Shown piece by piece: positions 1-7,986 of a stretch of DNA of 64,000 bases. The stretch spans positions 62,001-126,000 of the forward strand of contig NZ_MECL01000035.1 of assembly GCF_014596445.1 (NCBI RefSeq), in the 5' to 3' direction. Each line of letters opens with the position of its first letter. Position 1 is the first letter of the stretch. The stretch is from Streptomyces sp. CBMA29. Its GTDB lineage: Bacteria > Actinomycetota > Actinomycetes > Streptomycetales > Streptomycetaceae. The translations under genes were made by a program, and so were the position numbers. The notes beneath the pieces were generated by a model. That model was given only the letters and a program-made list of their open reading frames with translations, searched no databases and was not told the origin of the DNA.

Positions 1-130
1 ATATGGTCGTCCCTCGTCCCTGTGTCTGTCCGTGTTCTGTTCTTTTCGGCCCCCGGGTGCCCTGTCCCGGTGGCCGACGGTGCTCTGCGGCCGGGCCGCT
101 CGGCGCTCGACCGCTCAGCCGCTCGGCCGC

Positions 131-406
131 TCAGCCGTAGACGATGCGGCGGAGCTGACGCTGCGAGAGGGCCGAGGGGGCCACCGCGCGGTGCGGCAGC
201 TCCTCGGCGATCCGCTCGAAGATGTCCGCGTTGACCAGGCCCTTCGCCTGGAGCTCGCGGTGTCTCCTGCGGACGAACTCCTCGGTCGTCTCGTCGAAGT
301 ACGCCAGCACGTCCAGCACCACCCGGCTCGCCTCGCCGCGGTGCAGCGGCGTGGAGCGCACCAGGTGGTCGATCAGGTCCTCGTAGGACGTCCGGCGTTC
401 GAGCAC
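131..406 (-). CDS. small conserved protein of unknown function (91 aa)
   Basis: Reads as a compact, charged, helical protein (MLERRTSYEDLIDHLVRS at the start, SQRQLRRIVYG at the end) with no signal peptide, membrane segment or recognisable motif. The GTG at 404-406 is the first start after an in-frame stop at 425-427; no good Shine-Dalgarno sequence precedes it, so it may be leaderless or start further in. It lies about 90 bases downstream of desD on the same strand, separated by a hairpin at 446-465. The regular codon bias of the reading frame argues that it is real. I do not recognise the family and assign no function. Confidence 0.6.
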   Translation of the reverse strand: MLERRTSYEDLIDHLVRSTPLHRGEASRVVLDVLAYFDETTEEFVRRRHRELQAKGLVNADIFERIAEELPHRAVAPSALSQRQLRRIVYG

Positions 407-445
407 CCGTCGATACTGATGTGATCATCTGCGCTTTGCAAGATT

Positions 446-465
446 CCTGCCCGATTTCGGGCAGG
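446..465. terminator. hairpin between desD and the small gene
   Basis: CCTGCCCGA and TCGGGCAGG form a perfect 9-bp inverted repeat with a 2-base centre (realistically 8 bp with a 4-base loop). It sits just after the desD stop. There is no convincing T-run on the minus side, so it may terminate weakly or protect the mRNA end. Confidence 0.5.
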
Positions 466-496
466 GAAAGCGGCCAAGGGGGTGAAAATTCGGCCG

Positions 497-2302
497 TTAC
501 GGACGTGGGCGGTGGGCTGCGAGGGGGTTGGGGAGGGTGCCCGCGAACTGGAGGGCGGCCGACGGGTCGGCGAGGTCGATCATCTGCTGGTTGTCACGGA
601 GCTGGAGCCGGTTGAGGCAGGACAGGGTGAATTCCGGCGCGAAGAGGTCGTACCGCTTGAACCGTTCGGCGAGGTCGGGATGGGCGGCCTGGTAGTCGGC
701 GACGCATTCGGCGACCGTCCGCCAGAACACCGTTTCGTCCAGGATCTTCCCGGTGTGGAGGATCGCGCTCAGGAAGCGGAAGAAGCAGTCGAAGACATCG
801 GTGAAGACGGCGAGCACCCGCTCGTCCTCCGGGACCTCGGCCCTGATCCGCTCCACCTCGGGCGGCAGCGGCGTCTCCGGGTCCATGATCACGATCTCCT
901 CCGCGATGTCCTTGAACACCGCCCGCCGCACCGCCCCGGTCTCGTCCAGCACCAGGATCACGTTCTCGCCGTGCGGCATGAAGGCCAGCCCGTAGGCGTA
1001 GAGGCTGTGCAGCACCGGGACGAGATACGCGTCCAGGTAGCGCCGCAGCCAGGTCTCGGCGGGCAGGCCGGAGCGGGCGATGAGGGCGCCCGCGAAGGAG
1101 GTGCCCGCGCCGTCGGTGTGCAGCAGCGACGCCATCGTGGCCAGGCGGTGGCCCGGCTCCAGGTCCGCGACCGGGCTCTCCCGCCACAGCGCGGCCAGCA
1201 TCTTCCGGTACGGGGAGCCGTACGCGGTGGCCGCCTCGTACTGCCGGTGGTGGTAACCGATCGCCGCGCGCTCGCGGATGATCGAGAAGCGGGCCGCGGC
1301 GAAGGTGGGGTCGGCGGTGATCAGCTCGGCGAGCCAGTCGTTGATCGCCGGGGTGGCCGCCATGTACGCGGCGGACAGGCCGCGCATAAAACCCATGTTG
1401 AGGACGGACAGCGCCGTCTTCACATAGTGCCTGGTCGGGACGGTGGTGTTGAAGAACGTACGGACCGACTGCTGCGCCAGATACGCGTCGTCGCCGGGGC
1501 CGAGGCAGACCAGGTGCTGCCGGGCGACCTCGCCCGCGAAGGTGACCGAGAGCTTGTTCCACCACTGCCAGGGGTGGACCGGGATCAGCAGATACGCGGC
1601 CGGGTCGAGGCCCCGGCCGGTCAGCGCGGCGGCGAAGCGCTGGAGCTGTTCCCTGCCCAGCTCGGCGGTGAGGAAGTCCTCGTAGTCGATGCCCGCGCCC
1701 GCGCTGAAGGTGGTGCGGTCGCGGCGCGCGGCCAGCCAGATCAGCCGGACGGGGGAAGCGGCCTCGGGCGCGTACCGCAGATGGTCGTCCGTGCCGAAGC
1801 CGAGCCGCCCGCTGTTGGCGACGAAGCAGGGGTGGCCCTCGGTCATCCCGGTCTCGATGGCCTGGAATCCGGCGCGGGTCAGCTCCGCCGCACTCACCGG
1901 CGTGCGGTCGTGGGCGGCGCGTCTGAAGGCGGCGGCGGAGAGGGTCGCGCTGATCTCCTCCAGGTAGACCGGCAGGACGCTGTCGCTGATGGCGAGGGTG
2001 GTGCGCAGCTCGGTGATGAAGTCGAGCGCGTCGAGGGGGAGTTCGGCCGCCTGCCGGTGGCGGGTGATGCTCGCCGGGTCGATCTGCCAGTGGTCGAGGG
2101 CCAGGCGGCGGGCGGCGAAACGGTACGTCGTGGCGCCGTCGTCGCTGCGGACGAGGTAGCTGTCGTGGCCGTCGTGGCCGTCCTGACTTGAGGGCTCCGG
2201 GGTGAGCAGCCGTTCGTGGGCGAATTCGGCGAGGGCCTTGGCCACCAGGTGGCGGGTGGCCCGCTCCCACAGCGCCGGGGTGAGGTGGTCGACGTCGGTC
2301 AT
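497..2302 (-). CDS. desD: desferrioxamine synthetase DesD (NIS synthetase)
   Basis: IucA/IucC-family NRPS-independent siderophore synthetase of 601 aa, the normal family length. Visible family motifs are EGHPCFVANSGRLGFG near residue 155, LIPVHPWQWWNKL near 245, RTFFNTTVPTRHYVKTALS near 285 and HGENVILVLDE near 455; these contribute to ATP and carboxylate binding. Known role of the family: ATP-dependent joining of N-hydroxy-N-succinylcadaverine units into desferrioxamines E and B in the cytoplasm. The ATG overlaps the desC stop as ATGA, so translation is probably coupled. It is the last gene of desABCD and should follow the iron box upstream of desA. Confidence 0.96.
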   Translation of the reverse strand: MTDVDHLTPALWERATRHLVAKALAEFAHERLLTPEPSSQDGHDGHDSYLVRSDDGATTYRFAARRLALDHWQIDPASITRHRQAAELPLDALDFITELRTTLAISDSVLPVYLEEISATLSAAAFRRAAHDRTPVSAAELTRAGFQAIETGMTEGHPCFVANSGRLGFGTDDHLRYAPEAASPVRLIWLAARRDRTTFSAGAGIDYEDFLTAELGREQLQRFAAALTGRGLDPAAYLLIPVHPWQWWNKLSVTFAGEVARQHLVCLGPGDDAYLAQQSVRTFFNTTVPTRHYVKTALSVLNMGFMRGLSAAYMAATPAINDWLAELITADPTFAAARFSIIRERAAIGYHHRQYEAATAYGSPYRKMLAALWRESPVADLEPGHRLATMASLLHTDGAGTSFAGALIARSGLPAETWLRRYLDAYLVPVLHSLYAYGLAFMPHGENVILVLDETGAVRRAVFKDIAEEIVIMDPETPLPPEVERIRAEVPEDERVLAVFTDVFDCFFRFLSAILHTGKILDETVFWRTVAECVADYQAAHPDLAERFKRYDLFAPEFTLSCLNRLQLRDNQQMIDLADPSAALQFAGTLPNPLAAHRPRP

Positions 2303-2874
2303 CGCGTGGCCTCGAAGCGCTCGCGGGTGCAGATGCTCAAGAAGGCGTCCTTCTCCGGCTTCTTGATCTCCTCAACGATCTCGAAGCCGACCGTCTCGTT
2401 GAGCACGTGCACCGCCGTGTTGCGGACGTCGGGCTCCACGATCACTCTGCGGGTCGCGGGATCGGCGAAGAGTTCGGACATGACGGCCCTGATCACCGCG
2501 CGGGTGAAGCCGTGCACGGGGGTGTCGCAGGGCGCGACCAGGAAGTGCATGCCGACGTCACCGGGCCGCGCCGGGTAGAGCCCGACGAGTTCGACCCGCG
2601 CGGGGTCGTACCGTTCCATCAGGAAGGCGGGCCGTCCGTCCCGGCAGCCGAGGAACGCCGCCTCGTACGGGGCCTGCGCGATCTCGGTGTACGCGCGCTC
2701 GACGTCGTAACGGCTCGCGTCGCCCATCAGCCAGAAACCGGCTTTCGGGTGCGTCACCCAGGTGTGCAACAGGTCGGCGTCGGCGAGCGGGTCGACCGGG
2801 CGGAAGGTGAAGTCGAGGTCTGTGCTCGTACTGTTCGTGTTGGTCGCGGCGTTCGTGCTGCTTGTGCTGCTCAT
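2299..2874 (-). CDS. desC: acyl-CoA acyltransferase DesC
   Basis: GNAT-fold siderophore acyltransferase of 191 aa. In the pathway it succinylates (or acetylates) N-hydroxycadaverine to give the hydroxamate monomer used by DesD. Conserved stretches include [30 protein letters not shown] at residues 20-50 and the cofactor-side [23 protein letters not shown]. The open frame extends far upstream, but the ATG at 2872-2874 is chosen because it forms an ATGA overlap with the desB stop. The first 18 residues are a Ser/Thr/Asn-rich tail that looks dispensable. Confidence 0.93.
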   Translation of the reverse strand: MSSTSSTNAATNTNSTSTDLDFTFRPVDPLADADLLHTWVTHPKAGFWLMGDASRYDVERAYTEIAQAPYEAAFLGCRDGRPAFLMERYDPARVELVGLYPARPGDVGMHFLVAPCDTPVHGFTRAVIRAVMSELFADPATRRVIVEPDVRNTAVHVLNETVGFEIVEEIKKPEKDAFLSICTRERFEATR

Positions 2875-4229
2875 GCGGTGAACTCCTGGAAGGCGATGGC
2901 CTTTTCCACGCGGTAGTGCTCGCGGCCCAGCAGCTCCCGGATGATGCGGGAGTTGCGGTAGGCGGCCATGCCGAGGTCGGGGGAGACGAAGCCGTGCGTG
3001 TGCAGTTCGGCGTTCTGCACGTAGATCGCGCGCTCGGTGACGTCGATGGCGTAATCGCGGGTGACGTCGTAACGGTCCTGCTCGTCCCAGCGGATGCGGT
3101 CCCGGACGGGGGCGAGGAATTCCGGCGTCTGGTAGCGGTAGCCGGTGGCGAGGACGAGGCCCTCGGTGTCGATCGTGAACTCCCTGCCCTGCTCGCGCTG
3201 GCACAGCCCGAGGGTGTACGTGCCGCTGTCGGCGTCGTACCGCGCGCTGTCGAGCGAGGTGTTGGTGAGCAGCCGGGTCGGGACCTTGCCGCGCCGGTTC
3301 TTCAGATAGAGCAGGTCGAAGATGTCGTTGATCAGCTCCGAATTGATCCCCTTGTAGAGGTTCTTCTGCGAGACGTTGAGCGTGTCGCGCACCGGGGACG
3401 GCAGGGAATGGAAGTAGTCGACGTATTCGGGCGACGTCATTTCCAGCGTGAGCTTGGTGTATTCGAGCGGGAAGAAGCGCGGCGAGCGGGTCACCCAGTT
3501 CAGCGCGTAACCGTGCGCGTCGATGTCCTGGAGCAGGTCGTGGTAGATCTCGGCGGCGCTCTGCCCGCTGCCGACGACCGTGATGCTGCGCTTGCGCTGG
3601 AGGTCGCTCTTGGCCGCCAGATAGCGGGAGTTGTGGATGAGGTCGCCGCCGAGCCCTTCGCAGGCTGCGGGGACGTACGGCGGTGTGCCGGTGCCGAGGA
3701 CGAGTCGGCGCGTACGGTGCGCCGCGCCGCTCGCGGTCCGTACGACGTAGGTCCCGCCGCGCGTGCCCTCGTGCGTGCCGTCGTACGTTCCGCCGCCCTC
3801 GTAGGTCACCTCGGTGACCGTCTGTCCGAAGCGGATCGACGGGATGCGGGCGGCGGCCCAGCGGCAGTAGTCGTTGTACTCCTCGCGCAGCGGATAGAAG
3901 CTCTCGCGTATGTAGAAGGAGTACAACCGCCCCGATTCCTTGAGGTAGTTGAGGAAGCTGAAGGGCGACGTGGGGTCGGCGAGGGTCACCAGGTCCGACA
4001 TGAACGGCGTCTGGAGGGTGCTGCCCTCCAGGAACATGCCGGAGTGCCAGTCGAAGTCCGGTTTGGCCTCCAGGAAGAGGCCGTTGAGGTCGTCGATCGG
4101 CTCGGTCAGGCAGGCCAGGCCCAGATTGAACGGGCCGAGGCCGATCGCGATGAAGTCGAACTCCGGTTCCGGCGCGGCGGGTTCGGATGCGACTTCGGGT
4201 ACGGCGTCCGGGTCACGAGGCGTGGACAA
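2871..4229 (-). CDS. desB: cadaverine N-monooxygenase DesB
   Basis: Flavin-dependent N-hydroxylating monooxygenase of 452 aa (lysine/ornithine N-monooxygenase family). An FAD-binding motif [13 protein letters not shown] lies near residue 28, an NADPH-binding [14 protein letters not shown] near 218 and the conserved [12 protein letters not shown] near 355. In this pathway it hydroxylates cadaverine made by DesA. The start overlaps the desA end by 17 bases and its stop overlaps desC by four, so the four genes form one translationally coupled operon. The N-terminal 20 residues are Pro/Glu-rich and precede the FAD domain. Confidence 0.95.
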   Translation of the reverse strand: MSTPRDPDAVPEVASEPAAPEPEFDFIAIGLGPFNLGLACLTEPIDDLNGLFLEAKPDFDWHSGMFLEGSTLQTPFMSDLVTLADPTSPFSFLNYLKESGRLYSFYIRESFYPLREEYNDYCRWAAARIPSIRFGQTVTEVTYEGGGTYDGTHEGTRGGTYVVRTASGAAHRTRRLVLGTGTPPYVPAACEGLGGDLIHNSRYLAAKSDLQRKRSITVVGSGQSAAEIYHDLLQDIDAHGYALNWVTRSPRFFPLEYTKLTLEMTSPEYVDYFHSLPSPVRDTLNVSQKNLYKGINSELINDIFDLLYLKNRRGKVPTRLLTNTSLDSARYDADSGTYTLGLCQREQGREFTIDTEGLVLATGYRYQTPEFLAPVRDRIRWDEQDRYDVTRDYAIDVTERAIYVQNAELHTHGFVSPDLGMAAYRNSRIIRELLGREHYRVEKAIAFQEFTA

Positions 4230-5661
4230 GTGCGTCTCCCAGGTACTGGTCCGCGTGCTCGGCGAGCAGGTCGAGGACGGTGGCGATGTCGGCGGGTGTG
4301 GTGCGCGGGTTGAGCAGGGTGAATTTCAGGTAGTGGCTGCCGCGTACCTTCGTGCCCGCCACGACGGCCTCGCCCGAGGCGAACAGCGCCTTGCGGGCGT
4401 GCAGGTTGGCGCGGTCGATCAGCGCCGGGCTGGTGACGGCGGCCGGGATCCAGCGGAAGACCAGCGTGGACAGGGTCGGCGGGGCGGCCACTTCGAAGCG
4501 CGGGTCGGCGTCGAGCAGCTTCCAGCCCTCGGCGGCCAGGTCCACGACCTCGTCGAAGAGTTCGCCGACGCCGTCGGCGCCCATCACGCGCAGCGTCATC
4601 CACAGCTTGAGGGCGTCGAACCGCCGTGTGGTCTGGAGCGACTTGTCCACCTGGTTCGGGATGCGCTCGGTGGTGGTGCGGCGCGGGTTGAGGTAGTCGG
4701 CGTAGTACGTGGCGTGCCGCAGTGTGGTGCGGTCGCGGACCAGGAGGGCGCTCGAACTGACCGGCTGGAAGAAGGACTTGTGGTAGTCGACGGTCACCGA
4801 GTCGGCGCGCTCGATGCCGTCGAGCAGGTGGCGGCGGGTGGGGGAGACCAGCAGGCCGCAGCCGTACGCGGCGTCCACGTGCAGCCACACGCCGTGGCGT
4901 TCGCACAGGTCGGCGACGGCGGGCAGCGGGTCGATGGAGCCGAAGTCGGTGGTGCCCGCGGTGGCGACGACGGCCATCGGGGTCAGGCCCTCGCGGGCGC
5001 AGCGGTCCAACTCGCGGGCGAGCGCGAGGCTCTGCATCCGCTTGTTCTGGTCACAGGGGACCGCGATGACGGCGTCGGCGCCGAGTCCGAGCAGTTTCGC
5101 GGACTTCTGGACGCTGAAGTGGCCGCACTCGGAGGCGAGGATGCGCAGCCGGGAGGAGGCGGCGCCGCGGGTGACGGCTTCCTCGCGGGCGAGCAGCAGC
5201 GCCTGGAGGTTGGACTGGGTGCCGCCGCTGGTGAAGACGCCGTCAGCCGTCGGACCCAGGCCCGCGCGCTCGGCCGTCCAGTCGATCAGGCGGCGCTCGA
5301 TGAGGGTGGCGCCGGCGCTCTGGTCCCAGGTGTCGAGAGAGGAGTTGACGGCGCTGAGCACGGCCTCGGCGGCGACGGCCGGTATGACGACCGGGCAGTT
5401 GAGGTGCGCGAGGTAGCGGGGGTGGTGGAAGTAGACGGCGTCGCGCAGATAGACGGCTTCGAGTTCGTCCAGCGCGGCGGCGGTGTCGCCGAGCGGCTGG
5501 GCGAGGTCGATCGCGTCGATCCGGGGCGCGAGGGCTTCCGGGGTGATGCCGGTGAAAGGCCGGTCGGTCGCGGCGAGGGTGGCCGCCACCCGCTCGACTC
5601 CCTGGGTGACGGAGCGCAGATAGTGCTCCGTCGTGGTGTCGTTGAGCAGGTGTGAGCGCAT
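4213..5661 (-). CDS. desA: lysine decarboxylase DesA
   Basis: PLP-dependent group II decarboxylase of 482 aa that makes cadaverine from lysine, the committed precursor of desferrioxamine. Visible are [13 protein letters not shown] near 145, the PLP-contacting HVDAAYGCG (Asp near 263) and the Schiff-base lysine in [11 protein letters not shown] near 296. The ATG at 5659-5661 is preceded by GAGAGG at good spacing. It is the first gene of desABCD. In S. coelicolor, as I recall, the siderophore-binding gene desE and another gene lie between desA and the acyl-CoA dehydrogenase; here only 112 bases separate them. Confidence 0.96.
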   Translation of the reverse strand: MRSHLLNDTTTEHYLRSVTQGVERVAATLAATDRPFTGITPEALAPRIDAIDLAQPLGDTAAALDELEAVYLRDAVYFHHPRYLAHLNCPVVIPAVAAEAVLSAVNSSLDTWDQSAGATLIERRLIDWTAERAGLGPTADGVFTSGGTQSNLQALLLAREEAVTRGAASSRLRILASECGHFSVQKSAKLLGLGADAVIAVPCDQNKRMQSLALARELDRCAREGLTPMAVVATAGTTDFGSIDPLPAVADLCERHGVWLHVDAAYGCGLLVSPTRRHLLDGIERADSVTVDYHKSFFQPVSSSALLVRDRTTLRHATYYADYLNPRRTTTERIPNQVDKSLQTTRRFDALKLWMTLRVMGADGVGELFDEVVDLAAEGWKLLDADPRFEVAAPPTLSTLVFRWIPAAVTSPALIDRANLHARKALFASGEAVVAGTKVRGSHYLKFTLLNPRTTPADIATVLDLLAEHADQYLGDALVHAS

Positions 5662-5684
5662 GGGCGGACCTCTCGTTGAGCGGC

Positions 5685-5711
5685 TGAGTTAGGTTAGCCT
5701 AACCTAACTCA
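5685..5711. promoter_or_regulatory. DmdR-type iron box of the des operon
   Basis: The core TTAGGTTAGCCTAACCTAA at 5689-5707 is a perfect 19-bp palindrome, and the symmetry extends without a mismatch to 27 bp (centre C5698). It lies 23 bases upstream of the desA ATG, overlapping the expected promoter. This matches the known iron box of Streptomyces DmdR/DtxR repressors, so the operon should be repressed when iron is plentiful. Confidence 0.93.
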
Positions 5712-5773
5712 CCGCTTCAACGATCATGCGCCCCACCTGTCTCAGGGATCACTCTTCCCCGGAGACCGGCGTT

Positions 5774-6940
5774 CTAGCCCGTCAGCCCCAACTCCCGTGC
5801 GATCAGCATGCGCTGCACCTCGCTGGTGCCCTCGCCGATCTCCAGGATCTTGGAGTCCCGCCACATACGGGCCACCGGATATTCGTTCATGAAGCCGTAG
5901 CCGCCGTGGATCTGTGTGGCCTCACGGGCGTTGGTGACCGCGATCTCGGAGGAGTAGAGCTTGGCCAGCGCCGCCTCCTTCTTGAACTCGTCGCCGTGCA
6001 CCAGCCGCGACGCCGCGTCCCGCCACGCCAGCCGCGCGGTGTGGGCCCGCATCTCCATGTCCGCGATCTTGAACTGGATCGCCTGGTTGTCACCGATCGG
6101 ACGCCCGAAGGCGTGCCGGGTCTTGGCGTACGACAGCGACTCGTCCACACAGCCCTGCGCCAGACCGGTGGACAGCGCCGAGATCGCGATCCGCCCCTCG
6201 TCCAGGATGCGCAGGAACTGCGCGTAGCCCCGGCCCTCCTCGCCCAGCAGATTCGCCGCGGGCACCCGGCAGTCGGCGAAGGACAGCTCACGGGTGTCCG
6301 ACGCGTTCCACCCGACCTTGCTGTACTTCTTCGACACCGTGAAGCCGGGCGTCCCCGACGGCACGATGATCGAGGAGATCCGCGGCCTGCCGTCGTCCTT
6401 GCGGCCGGTCACCGCCGTCACCGTGACCAGTCCGGTGATGTCGGTGCCCGAGTTGGTGATGAAGCACTTGGTGCCGTTGATCACCCACTCGTCGGTCGCC
6501 TCGTCCAGCCGCGCGGTGGTACGGGTGCCGCCCGCGTCGGAGCCGCACTCCGGCTCCGTCAGCCCGAACGCGCCCAGCATCTCGCCCGAGCAGAGCTTCG
6601 GCAGCCAGGTGCGCTTCTGCTCCTCGGTGCCGAACCTGAACACCGGCATCGCGCCCAGCGACACCCCGGCCTCCAGGGTGATCGCCACCGAGGAGTCCAC
6701 GCGGGCCAGCTCCTCCAGTGCGATGCACAGCGCGAAGTAGTCACCGCCCATCCCGCCGTACTCCTCAGGGAACGGCAGCCCGAACAGGCCCATCCGCCCC
6801 ATCTCCCGCACGATCTCGTACGGGAACTCCTGCTGCTCGTAGAACTCGCCGATCTTCGGCGCGATCACGTCCTTGGCGAACTCCGCGACCGTGGCGCGCA
6901 ATTCCTCGTACTCGGCGGACAGACGGTGGTCGATCGACAT
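5774..6940 (-). CDS. acdH: acyl-CoA dehydrogenase, probably isovaleryl-CoA dehydrogenase
   Basis: Acyl-CoA dehydrogenase of 388 aa with family signatures LTEPECGSDAGGTRTTA near residue 135 and the C-terminal IHGGYGFMNEYPVARMWRD followed by GEGTSEVQRMLIARELGL. FAD-dependent alpha,beta-dehydrogenation of short branched acyl-CoAs is the family reaction. The neighbours (HMG-CoA lyase two bases upstream, then methylcrotonyl-CoA carboxylase) point to isovaleryl-CoA in leucine degradation. The start is set at the ATG 6938-6940 (MSIDHRLSAEYEEL); the open frame continues upstream into the HMG-CoA lyase gene but without family sequence. A broader branched-chain acyl-CoA dehydrogenase role cannot be excluded. 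Confidence 0.9.
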   Translation of the reverse strand: MSIDHRLSAEYEELRATVAEFAKDVIAPKIGEFYEQQEFPYEIVREMGRMGLFGLPFPEEYGGMGGDYFALCIALEELARVDSSVAITLEAGVSLGAMPVFRFGTEEQKRTWLPKLCSGEMLGAFGLTEPECGSDAGGTRTTARLDEATDEWVINGTKCFITNSGTDITGLVTVTAVTGRKDDGRPRISSIIVPSGTPGFTVSKKYSKVGWNASDTRELSFADCRVPAANLLGEEGRGYAQFLRILDEGRIAISALSTGLAQGCVDESLSYAKTRHAFGRPIGDNQAIQFKIADMEMRAHTARLAWRDAASRLVHGDEFKKEAALAKLYSSEIAVTNAREATQIHGGYGFMNEYPVARMWRDSKILEIGEGTSEVQRMLIARELGLTG

Positions 6941-6942
6941 GG

Positions 6943-7986
6943 CTACTGCTCCTGGTGGGTCAGGGCGCGGACGGTACGGGACGGGCTCGGCCGTCCCAGG
7001 TGCTCCGCCATCCACACGCTTGTGGCGCTGAGGCGGTCCAGATCGACCCCGGTGCGGATGCCGAGGCCGTGCAGCATCCAGACGAGGTCTTCGGTGGCGA
7101 GGTTTCCGGTGGCGCTCTTCGCGTACGGGCAGCCGCCGAGGCCGCCCGCGGAGGCGTCCACGACGGTGACGCCCCGCTGGAGCGCGGCCAGCGTGTTGGA
7201 CAGCGCCTGGCCGTAGGTGTCATGGAAGTGCACGGCCAGCTTGTCGACCGGGACGGTGTTGTGGGTGGAGCCGCCGGTCAGTTCGTCCAGCAGCGCTGTG
7301 ACATGGCCGGGCGTGGCCACCCCGATCGTGTCGCCGAGGCTCAGTTCGGTGCAGCCCAGCTCGTACAGCCGCCGGGCCGCGGCTGCGACCTGCCCGATCG
7401 GGACCGGGCCCTCCCAGGGGTCGCCGAAGCACATCGACAGGTAGCCGCGGACGGTGGCGCCCGCCTCCCTGGCCCTGGTTACCACCGGGGCGAACATCGC
7501 CAGCGACTCCTCCACCGTCCGGTTGAGGTTGGCGCGGGCGAAGGACTCGGTGGCGCTGCCGAAGACCGCGATCTCCCGGACGCCCAGGTCCAGCGCCCGC
7601 TCCAGACCCCGCTCGTTCGGCACCAGCACCGGCAGCCGCACCGCCGGTTCCAGGTCCGCGAGCAGCGGCATCAGCTCGGCCGCGTCGGCCAGTTGGGGCA
7701 CCCACTTGGGGTGGACGAAGCTGGTCGCCTCGATCGTGCCGAGCCCGGCGGCGGCGAGCCGGTGCACGAACTCCGCCTTCACGGCGGTCGGCACGGTCGC
7801 CTTCTCGTTCTGCAATCCGTCCCGCGCGCCGACCTCGTGGATTCGCACGGCCGTTGGCAGCCCGGCCGCGGGAACGGCCATCGGCAGCCCGGCGGGCAGC
7901 GCGCCGCCCGTCGCGTCCGTCGTCGTACTCGCGGCGCCGTCGGTGGGTGTCCCGGACGCGGCCGGGCTCCGGCCGGCGGCGCTCAT
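6943..7986 (-). CDS. hydroxymethylglutaryl-CoA lyase
   Basis: HMGL-like TIM-barrel lyase of 347 aa that splits 3-hydroxy-3-methylglutaryl-CoA into acetoacetate and acetyl-CoA, the last step of leucine catabolism. It shows VGARDGLQNEKATVPTAVK near residue 55 (catalytic Arg-Asp), the metal-binding VHFHDTYGQALSN and the active-site cysteine signature GGLGGCPYAKSATGN near 300. The first 45 residues are Ala/Thr/Pro-rich and outside the domain. The ATG overlaps the stop of the carboxylase alpha gene as ATGA, so this belongs to the same operon. No 3-methylglutaconyl-CoA hydratase is present nearby. Confidence 0.92.
   Translation of the reverse strand: MSAAGRSPAASGTPTDGAASTTTDATGGALPAGLPMAVPAAGLPTAVRIHEVGARDGLQNEKATVPTAVKAEFVHRLAAAGLGTIEATSFVHPKWVPQLADAAELMPLLADLEPAVRLPVLVPNERGLERALDLGVREIAVFGSATESFARANLNRTVEESLAMFAPVVTRAREAGATVRGYLSMCFGDPWEGPVPIGQVAAAARRLYELGCTELSLGDTIGVATPGHVTALLDELTGGSTHNTVPVDKLAVHFHDTYGQALSNTLAALQRGVTVVDASAGGLGGCPYAKSATGNLATEDLVWMLHGLGIRTGVDLDRLSATSVWMAEHLGRPSPSRTVRALTHQEQ

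Noticed and set aside
482..2191. Long plus-strand open frame opposite desD
   Set aside because: It is Arg/Gly/Val-rich without any domain and lies opposite a canonical IucA/IucC gene; the mirror effect of high-GC codon bias explains it.
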